Of a stretch of DNA of 6,144 nucleotides, positions 1 through 5,144 are shown in pieces. This DNA comes from a bacterium UBP17_UBA6191 (GTDB lineage Bacteria > Muiribacteriota > UBA6191): assembly GCA_002422125.1 (NCBI GenBank), contig DITF01000334.1:1-6144 (forward strand), written 5' to 3'. The notes under the pieces were generated by a model. The model saw only the letters and a program-made list of their open reading frames with translations, had not been told where the DNA came from and made no database searches. Position numbers and translations under genes: made by a program. Numbering within the stretch: position 1 is the first letter of the stretch; the number at the start of each line of letters is the position of its first letter.

Positions 1-105
1 TGGGATTAAACTCAGATAAGCGTACATATCATCGGGGGTAATGCCTATGATGACATCCCCAATGTCAGAAACCAGAGTTTTTTTGAATTTCATACTTTGT
101 TCCAT
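1..105 (-). CDS. N-terminal fragment of a DUF342/FapA-like protein (runs off window)
   Basis: An open frame of 35 codons starts at the ATG at 105-103 and continues past base 1, so only the N-terminus is visible. It reads MEQSMKFKKTLVSD, then IGDVIIGITPDDMYAYLSLI. The second part, a short beta-strand followed by 'I(T/S)xDxMxAYLSL', resembles the opening of DUF342 (FapA, flagellar assembly protein A) family proteins, polymer-interacting beta-solenoid proteins often found with motility or signalling genes. That match is from memory of the family pattern and rests on about 20 residues, so it is tentative. No Shine-Dalgarno precedes the first ATG. A second in-frame ATG at 93-91 has only a weak GGA 7 nt upstream. 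The gene lies 49 bp downstream of the stop of the 540-residue secreted protein on the same strand, so the two could be co-transcribed or this gene may have its own weak promoter. Confidence 0.6.
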   Translation of the reverse strand, partial: MEQSMKFKKTLVSDIGDVIIGITPDDMYAYLSLIP

Positions 106-133
106 ATACAGACTTAGTAGTAAGCGGAATCAA
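103..133 (-). promoter_or_regulatory. Weak candidate promoter for the DUF342-like gene
   Basis: On the minus strand a TTGATT (133-128) could be a -35 element and TATATG (108-103) a -10 element, with a long 19-bp spacer. A 17-bp spacer would instead use the poorer hexamer TGTATA. Transcription from TATATG would begin near position 96, just upstream of the second ATG at 93-91, giving an almost leaderless message. Each hexamer matches consensus at only four of six positions, so this is a weak suggestion. Confidence 0.2.
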
Positions 134-154
134 AGAGTTTTAAGTTTAGAAATT

Positions 155-1777
155 TTAGGAATTCAGGTTAAAGTCCGCATGCTGCATGCGTCGTCTATCA
201 AGGGCTCGGCGCACTTTTTCGTGGGCAATTTGTTTTGCTTTAATGTCAGCATTCGAATTGATCCTTTGTTCATCACTTTGGGCCTGGTTTCCTCTCTCTT
301 GATAGGCCACCAATTCATTGTGAGTAGCCCACAATTCTTTTCTTAACTCTTCGGTGGACAGGTTTTCAAGTTCCTGAAAACTGGAGTCTTCTAAGGCTTC
401 ACGGAAGGTATCAATTACGGCAGAATCAGACATGTTGGAGCCATCTGGCCTGTAGGATGTAATTTTTGGGGAAAATACCCCGCGAATCCACTCCAGTGCC
501 TTTTCAGCTAACCAGGCACCAGCAATACTGAAGGCAATAATTGCGATTGGGGCCAACGGTCCCATTAAAGAGCCAATAAATGCACCTAAAAGGTAACCAA
601 TAGTACTACCGATAGTTTGAGCCCCTAACATGGCCCAGTCAGCTTCACGCCAGCGACCGGATACAAGTTGAGTACCTATGGTTCCCCCGGCAATAGTGCC
701 CAAAACCCGAAATGGTCCAGGCAAAAAGGCCGTCAGCGCACGACCTGCCATACCGCCAAAATAAGTGCCGGACAGATCTCTCCAAAAGGTGGCTTCGGTA
801 ACAAATGCTGTGGCTTGGGCCAAATCTACTTTACTCAGATCTCCATCATTTTCAACGGTCTGACTGATGATATTGAAGCTCGCGGTTATAGCTACAGACA
901 TAGCTGCAAAGGAAACCCCGCTGACCACAAAATCCCGTACCGGACGGGCTTCCACCCGACGAAGCTCCTGTCTTAATTCCTGTTGAGTTCTGGTCTGCTG
1001 GTCGATGCGATTCTGAATTTCTGCTCTTTGGGAGCTAGGTGCCTGACTCAGCTCCTGTCTAAGCCCAGCTATTCTGGCTTCGGAAGTGCTGAGGTTGGTA
1101 CGAAGGCCTTCTACATGCTGGGTTCTTAACTGTCCACCCATCTGACGCACTTCGGCATCACTGAGTTTTTGCCTGCCGCCTTCAGCAAATCGACCCTGAT
1201 TCGGACCGTCAGTGTATCGGTTGACCCGGTAGTGGCTACCGTCTCTCCATTGTTCAATTGTGGTGGTGACATTTCCGTTTTGGGCGATTACCCCAGTGGT
1301 GGGTACGGGAGGACGATTAAAGGCCAGAGGCATATCCCTTACGGCTTGCAAAGCAGTTTGGGTGTGGGCCACATTGGCGGCTGCCGTAATAACACTGATG
1401 TCTCTGGTTGTATTTTGATCTCTTTGAGTCAGGGCTTGGGTTCTGGCCTCATTTAATCTGACCTCGGTATCTTGAAGCTGCCTTTGCGTGCTAACAACCG
1501 ATCTCTCAACAACCTGGATTTGCGATAAGAGTTCCCGCTCCTGCATAGCTTTTTGCTGTGCTTCGTACTGATTTCTGGGTTCAATAGCTCTTAAGTTGTC
1601 CAGTTGCGATTCGAGGTCGTATCGTTCCTGCTCTCTAGTAGAAAGGGTGGTCGCAAAATGCTCACGAAGAGACATGCGGGAGAGTAAATCGGATTGTAGA
1701 TTTTCATCCATGGCAAAGATTGGATGGCAAATCAGAAGCAATTGAATAAATATTTGGGACCAGGTAATAAAGCGCAT
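155..1777 (-). CDS. Secreted coiled-coil protein with glycine-rich hydrophobic core, unknown function
   Basis: No family is recognised. The start is set at the ATG at 1777-1775 (540 residues). From there the protein begins with a good Sec signal peptide (MRFITW, hydrophobic SQIFIQLLLI, possible cleavage after HPIFA). The open frame extends upstream to 1924, but those 49 codons would run through the divergent permease gene and bury the signal peptide. Visible organisation: a charged Glu/Gln/Arg-rich coiled coil at about residues 40-120; a Thr/Asn-rich, probably beta segment with QWRDGSHYRVNRYTDG near 176-191; a second coiled coil at about 204-280; a hydrophobic helix at about 283-303; a glycine-rich hydrophobic block at about 335-432 with small-residue repeats such as GTIAGGTIG and GAQTIGSTIGYLLGAFIG; and a charged helical tail at about 450-535. 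The layout suggests an exported protein that inserts in or packs against a membrane. A pore-forming or envelope-scaffold role is only speculation. No Shine-Dalgarno is visible before the start. Confidence 0.8.
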   Translation of the reverse strand: MRFITWSQIFIQLLLICHPIFAMDENLQSDLLSRMSLREHFATTLSTREQERYDLESQLDNLRAIEPRNQYEAQQKAMQERELLSQIQVVERSVVSTQRQLQDTEVRLNEARTQALTQRDQNTTRDISVITAAANVAHTQTALQAVRDMPLAFNRPPVPTTGVIAQNGNVTTTIEQWRDGSHYRVNRYTDGPNQGRFAEGGRQKLSDAEVRQMGGQLRTQHVEGLRTNLSTSEARIAGLRQELSQAPSSQRAEIQNRIDQQTRTQQELRQELRRVEARPVRDFVVSGVSFAAMSVAITASFNIISQTVENDGDLSKVDLAQATAFVTEATFWRDLSGTYFGGMAGRALTAFLPGPFRVLGTIAGGTIGTQLVSGRWREADWAMLGAQTIGSTIGYLLGAFIGSLMGPLAPIAIIAFSIAGAWLAEKALEWIRGVFSPKITSYRPDGSNMSDSAVIDTFREALEDSSFQELENLSTEELRKELWATHNELVAYQERGNQAQSDEQRINSNADIKAKQIAHEKVRRALDRRRMQHADFNLNS

Positions 1778-1849
1778 ATCAAAACTGCATACGATGGATT
1801 CGTTGAAAATGTTTCCGAGTCCTTGGTCATCTGATCTATAATGCGGCCC
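1778..1849. promoter_or_regulatory. Divergent intergenic control region
   Basis: These 72 bp separate the start of the minus-strand secreted protein from the probable start (1850) of the plus-strand transporter operon, so both transcription units must be driven from here or from just inside the neighbouring coding sequence. The plus-strand TATAAT at 1837-1842 overlaps a minus-strand TATAGA (1840-1835), a possible back-to-back arrangement of -10 elements. The minus-strand hexamer would start transcription near 1828, giving a leader of about 50 nt. An imperfect 12-bp palindrome, GGCCCATGAGCC (1845-1856), straddles the ATG at 1850 and could bind a regulator, although one pair is mismatched. Confidence 0.5.
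1837..1842 (+). promoter_or_regulatory. Perfect -10 hexamer (TATAAT) for the transporter operon
   Basis: TATAAT ends 7 nt before the ATG at 1850, so transcription would be expected to start at about 1849-1850, on or next to that start codon. This predicts a leaderless or nearly leaderless mRNA. No good -35 sits at 17 bp; TTTCCG at 1812-1817 is a poor match at 19 bp, and TTGAAA at 1803-1808 is too far away. The hexamer also overlaps the alternative ATG at 1841, which would then lie upstream of the transcription start and could not be used. Confidence 0.5.
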
Positions 1850-2797
1850 ATGAGCCATAATAAAAAGGACTACAGTGCCTGGTGGTACCTCTTGCCAGCC
1901 ACTCTGGTTCTTCTCATTTTTCACATTTTGCCGGTAATTTACTCCTTTTTACTCTCAGTGCATAGAGGCACCCTCAAACACCCTATCCAACATTTTATTG
2001 GGGCCCAGAATTACCTTGATCTTTTGGAAGACTCTGGATTCTGGGAAGCCATGATAAACACGGTTTTTTTTGCCTTGGGGTCTGTGCCATTAGGTATGTT
2101 TTTTGCTCTACTGGTGGCACTTTTACTAAATCAGAAAATCAAGGGACTAGGGATCTATCGAACGGTATATTATTTGCCAGTCATCACCTCAATTGCGGCT
2201 GTGGCCTTGGTATGGAACTGGTTGTTTGATGTTAAATTTGGATTGTTTAATCAACTTTTGAAGTCCTTTGGTATGTCACCTTCCCAATGGCTTTTGGAAC
2301 CTAGGGGGATATTTGAGTCCATGGCTCAGGCCATGGGATTTGGTTTGCCTGATTTACTGCATGGGCCATCCGTGGCCTTGTGTTCCATTATTGTTATGAG
2401 CATCTGGAAGGGACTAGGCTACAATGTAGTAATTTTTCTGGCCGGACTGCAAAACATTCCACCCTCATTGTATGAGGCAGCCGATCTTGATGGGGCCTCG
2501 GTCTGGCAAAAATTCAAACACATCACCTGGCCCTTGTTAAGTCCGACCACCTTTTTTATCTTTATTATGTCCACCATTCATTCCTTTCAGGTATTTGTGC
2601 AGATTTTTATGATGACTCCTTTTGGTGGTCCTGAACGATCCACGGTTGTGGCAGTGTTTTATCTGTATGAGAAGGCCTTTAAGACCTTTGAATTTGGTTA
2701 TGCCTCAGCCTTGGCCTATGTGGTTTTTTTGATAATTTTTATTCTGACACTTTTACAGCGCCGGTATGTGGGTGAGCGCGTCCATTATGGAGGATAA
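1850..2797 (+). CDS. ABC sugar-type transporter permease, MalF/UgpA-like
   Basis: This is an inner-membrane permease subunit of a carbohydrate-uptake ABC transporter (binding-protein-dependent transport inner-membrane family). Starting at 1850 it has 315 residues. An in-frame ATG at 1841 would add three residues, but neither start has a Shine-Dalgarno and the TATAAT at 1837-1842 favours 1850; an in-frame TGA at 1832 rules out anything further upstream. The first membrane helix is AWWYLLPATLVLLIFHILP, as in MalF/UgpA proteins. The cytoplasmic EAA loop that docks the ATPase is clear: YEAADLDGA followed by FKHITWPLLSP, around residues 208-233. Other family signatures are YRTVYYLPVITS and the helix leading to IWKGLGYNVVIFLAGLQNIP. 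About 20 residues (IFESMAQAMGF through DLLHGPSVA) appear extra between the WLL motif and the next helix. The stop TAA abuts the next permease's ATG, implying tight co-expression. The substrate cannot be read from this subunit. Confidence 0.93.
   Translation: MSHNKKDYSAWWYLLPATLVLLIFHILPVIYSFLLSVHRGTLKHPIQHFIGAQNYLDLLEDSGFWEAMINTVFFALGSVPLGMFFALLVALLLNQKIKGLGIYRTVYYLPVITSIAAVALVWNWLFDVKFGLFNQLLKSFGMSPSQWLLEPRGIFESMAQAMGFGLPDLLHGPSVALCSIIVMSIWKGLGYNVVIFLAGLQNIPPSLYEAADLDGASVWQKFKHITWPLLSPTTFFIFIMSTIHSFQVFVQIFMMTPFGGPERSTVVAVFYLYEKAFKTFEFGYASALAYVVFLIIFILTLLQRRYVGERVHYGG
2789..2793 (+). promoter_or_regulatory. Ribosome binding site of the second permease
   Basis: GGAGG lies 4 nt before the ATG at 2798, inside the last codons of the upstream permease. 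The spacing is short, but the site supports reinitiation or translational coupling, since the upstream TAA ends at 2797. Confidence 0.7.
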
Positions 2798-3778
2798 ATG
2801 TCTCGCTCACTTGTAAGAGTTGTTAAGAGCTTTCTGATTCATTTGCTTCTGATAGGGGGGGCATTTTTAATGTGTTTTCCCTTTTTCTGGATGCTTTTGA
2901 CATCATTTAAGAGTCCGGCTGAAGTATTGGAAGTAGATACCTGGATGCCTCAGCCTAAATACTACCTTCAAACCGAGGCTATGGAAGAAGTTCAGGTCAG
3001 AATTCTTCGGCATGTGATGCAGAATACGGTAGAAGTTGAGCTACTGCGGAAAAGGGAGCCCTTGCGACAGGTTCTATTGTCAGATTTAGCCACAAAAACA
3101 TGGCTTTTTTCCAATTACCCCAAAGCCTGGAATAAGGTACAGCCGTCCTTTGGCCGTTATTTTTTTAACAGTTTTCTGATTGCTCTGTTGACCACATTGG
3201 GACAGGTACTGACTTCCATTTTGGCAGCCTATGCTTTTGTCTATTTTGAATTTCCTTATAAAAATGCATTGTTTACCCTATTTTTGGCGACCATGATGGT
3301 GCCACAGGAGATTCTTTTGATCCCCAACTATCTGGTTTTGGCCAATCTTGGCTGGATAGATACTTATGCGGCCATGATTGTTCCCTGGCTAGCCGGAGTG
3401 TTTGGGATTTTTATGCTCAGACAGTTTTTCCAGCAGTTGCCCAGAGAGTTTTATGATGCAGCCGTCATTGATGGATGCTCCAGATTGGGTTTTTTGTTTC
3501 GGATTCTGGTGCCTTTGTCCCTGCCTCCCATTGTAACCATTACAATTTTCACTTTTCTGGGTAGCTGGAACTCCCTGCTTTGGCCTTTGATTGTGACTAA
3601 TTCAGAACACATGCGCACCATTCAGGTAGGGCTGTCCTATTTTGCCCAATCTGAGGGCACGGAATGGGAACTTTTAATGGCCGCATCTTCCTTTTGTATT
3701 TTGCCCTTAGTCATTGCCTATTTTGCAGCCCAAAGATTTTTTGTGGAAGGAGATACAGCCAGTGGCCTTAAGGGTTAG
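2798..3778 (+). CDS. ABC sugar-type transporter permease, MalG/UgpE-like
   Basis: This is the second inner-membrane permease of the same transporter, expected to pair with the upstream MalF/UgpA-like subunit. It has 326 residues, longer than the 270-300 usual for this subfamily. Residues 11-34 form the first membrane helix, ending in the typical FPFFWMLLTSFKSPAEV. Further helices lie near 121-147, 153-179, 186-209, 243-266 and 290-313. The EAA loop at about 219-245 reads YDAAVIDGCSRLGF then FRILVPLSLPP, with Cys replacing the usual Ala after DG. The family motifs FFNSFLIALLTT, MMVPQEILLIPNY and FLGSWNSLLWPL are present. The extra length sits in the first extracytoplasmic loop: about 45 charged residues (roughly 54-101) separate the WMPQP segment from WLFSNYPKAWNKV, where most relatives have a short linker. 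A run of seven G occurs near the 5' end at 2855-2861. The 3' end overlaps the next gene by 17 nt. Confidence 0.93.
   Translation: MSRSLVRVVKSFLIHLLLIGGAFLMCFPFFWMLLTSFKSPAEVLEVDTWMPQPKYYLQTEAMEEVQVRILRHVMQNTVEVELLRKREPLRQVLLSDLATKTWLFSNYPKAWNKVQPSFGRYFFNSFLIALLTTLGQVLTSILAAYAFVYFEFPYKNALFTLFLATMMVPQEILLIPNYLVLANLGWIDTYAAMIVPWLAGVFGIFMLRQFFQQLPREFYDAAVIDGCSRLGFLFRILVPLSLPPIVTITIFTFLGSWNSLLWPLIVTNSEHMRTIQVGLSYFAQSEGTEWELLMAASSFCILPLVIAYFAAQRFFVEGDTASGLKG
3747..3753 (+). promoter_or_regulatory. Ribosome binding site that sets the binding-protein start
   Basis: AAGGAGA lies 8 nt before the GTG at 3762, inside the end of the second permease gene. It supports that GTG as the start of the solute-binding lipoprotein, rather than the TTG at 3714, which would put 16 residues ahead of the signal peptide. 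Confidence 0.75.
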
Positions 3779-5129
3779 ACTTATTGTTACCTTGTTTGTA
3801 GCCATCTTTTTTGTTGGCTGCCAGAAGTTACCCCAAAACGAATACGATGAGCGGGGCAGATTAAAAATTACCTTTTGGCATGCTATGGGCGGAGAGCTTG
3901 GTCAGGTCTTAAAAAGCATGATCTCAGACTATAACAAGTCTCAGGATAAGGTTTTTGTTCACCCTGAGTTTATGGGCCGTTACGACATTTTAGAGCAAAA
4001 GATCATTGCCTCGGTTATGGCGGGCAAGACTCCCGATCTGGCCCAGATGTATGAATCCGTTACCTTGTTTCTTACTAGAGACAAAGGCGAAGAGTCGCTT
4101 CTGGATTTGACCCCCTTGACTAAGGAATGGGACGGATTTGAAGACCTCTATGATGTATTTAAAAAAAATAGCATCTATGACGGAAAAGTTTATTCCATCC
4201 CGTTTAACAAAAGTTTTCCAGTGATTTATTTCAATCAGGATGTTTTGGATTTGCTTGGGGAAACCCAGTCTCCTGGAACCTGGAGCGAGTTGGGCCGTGT
4301 GGCCAAAGAGTGTTATGAAAAGGTGGTTGTAGATAAAACTACCTCACAGATGCGCCTGAGAACTCCTGAAGATAACGAAAACAACTCCAACCGTGTATAT
4401 GGTTTTGCCTTTCCTATTGACCCTTGGGTTTACCAGATTGCCTACTTGCAGTTAGGCGGTAAAAGTATCTCTGAAGATGAGAGTGAAGTGTATTACAACA
4501 GTCAGGAAGCATTGGATGCTATGGATTTTTGGATCAGGGCCATTGTGGAAGGTTGGGGCTACCGCTCCGAGGGCTATAACTTTCAGAATGATTTTGGGGC
4601 CAGAAAGGTTGCCTTTATTATAACCTCGGTGGTCTCAAGACGCTTTATGGAGCCAAAATTAAATTTCCCGTTTACTGTAGCACCTGTGCCTTTGGAAGAA
4701 AAACGCAAGGTTTCGGTGATGTCAGGCACCAATGTATGTATTTTTAATGGTTTGACTCCTGAAAGAACTAAGGCTGCCTGGGATTTTCTGCGCTGGTTTT
4801 CTGAGCCAGAACGCACTGCTGAATGGTCAGAGAGAACCTTTTATGTCCCAATTCGCAAACAGGCTCTGGCCACGGACAGAATGCAAAATTTTGTTAAAAA
4901 TGTCAAAGGTGCTGACGCAGCCATTGTGCAACTTCCTTATGGAGATATGGAACCTCGTTCCAGTGCCTGGTATCGCTGTCGTATTATTCTAAGAGAGCAC
5001 ATGGAAAGAATTATTGCCGCCGCTGAAAAAGAGCCAGATATTCATAAGGCTAGAGCCATAGCTAAAAAACTTCTTTCTGAGGCCAATTTGAAAATGAATA
5101 AGGTGTTAAAAAAGTACTCGGACCAGTGA
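3762..5129 (+). CDS. Lipoprotein solute-binding protein of a sugar/glycerol-phosphate ABC transporter (UgpB-like)
   Basis: This is an extracytoplasmic substrate-binding protein that delivers ligand to the two upstream permeases. The GTG at 3762 gives 455 residues and a clean lipoprotein signal peptide: MALRVRLIVTLFVAIFFVGC, with lipobox FVGC and acylated Cys20. The mature N-terminus carries KITFWHAMGGELG (residues 35-47), then GRYDILEQKI and AGKTPDLAQMYE, resembling the WHSMEGELG region of UgpB, so sn-glycerol-3-phosphate or a related polyol phosphate is possible. Other family-1 binding-protein features are GKVYSIPFNKSFPVIYFN (141-158), PGTWSEL, the SVMSGTN segment (318-324) and the C-terminal lobe with AAWDFLRWFSEPE and TFYVPIRKQA. 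A hydrophilic stretch at about 185-212, rich in charge and Asn (EDNENNSN), looks like an insertion. The gene overlaps the permease by 17 nt and is followed 15 nt later by the TPR gene. The family assignment is secure; the ligand is not. Confidence 0.92.
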   Translation: MALRVRLIVTLFVAIFFVGCQKLPQNEYDERGRLKITFWHAMGGELGQVLKSMISDYNKSQDKVFVHPEFMGRYDILEQKIIASVMAGKTPDLAQMYESVTLFLTRDKGEESLLDLTPLTKEWDGFEDLYDVFKKNSIYDGKVYSIPFNKSFPVIYFNQDVLDLLGETQSPGTWSELGRVAKECYEKVVVDKTTSQMRLRTPEDNENNSNRVYGFAFPIDPWVYQIAYLQLGGKSISEDESEVYYNSQEALDAMDFWIRAIVEGWGYRSEGYNFQNDFGARKVAFIITSVVSRRFMEPKLNFPFTVAPVPLEEKRKVSVMSGTNVCIFNGLTPERTKAAWDFLRWFSEPERTAEWSERTFYVPIRKQALATDRMQNFVKNVKGADAAIVQLPYGDMEPRSSAWYRCRIILREHMERIIAAAEKEPDIHKARAIAKKLLSEANLKMNKVLKKYSDQ

Positions 5130-5132
5130 AGC

Positions 5133-5138
5133 AGGAGG
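5133..5138 (+). promoter_or_regulatory. Strong ribosome binding site of the TPR/propeller gene
   Basis: A perfect AGGAGG sits 6 nt before the GTG at 5145, in the 15-nt gap after the binding-protein stop. It decides for the GTG start over the in-frame ATG at 5163, which would remove part of the signal peptide. Confidence 0.8.
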
Positions 5139-5144
5139 CATCCG

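Noticed and set aside
106..154. Search for a terminator after the secreted-protein gene
   Set aside because: No GC-rich hairpin followed by a T run is visible on the minus strand, so no terminator is called.
179..190. Close repeat of GCATGC-like sequence
   Set aside because: It lies inside the coding sequence for the Arg/Met/His-rich C-terminus of the secreted protein and is too short to be a mobile-element or attachment signature.
41..346. Plus-strand open frame of 101 codons
   Set aside because: It lies antisense to the C-terminus of the secreted protein and the DUF342-like start, with no ribosome binding site and unremarkable composition; it is a shadow frame.
668..1456. Two plus-strand open frames (668-976 and 1169-1456)
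   Set aside because: Both are antisense to the secreted coiled-coil protein, whose composition and domain layout are convincing.
1778..1924. 49-codon N-terminal extension of the secreted protein
   Set aside because: It would be antisense to the start and first membrane helix of the permease, is not supported by a ribosome binding site, and would place a good signal peptide internally.
4161..4168. Run of eight A in the binding-protein gene as a possible programmed frameshift site
   Set aside because: The frame is continuous through the run and the downstream protein matches the family to its end; no alternative product is suggested.
4583..4816. Minus-strand open frame inside the binding-protein gene
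   Set aside because: It is fully antisense to a confidently identified family-1 binding protein and has no features of its own.
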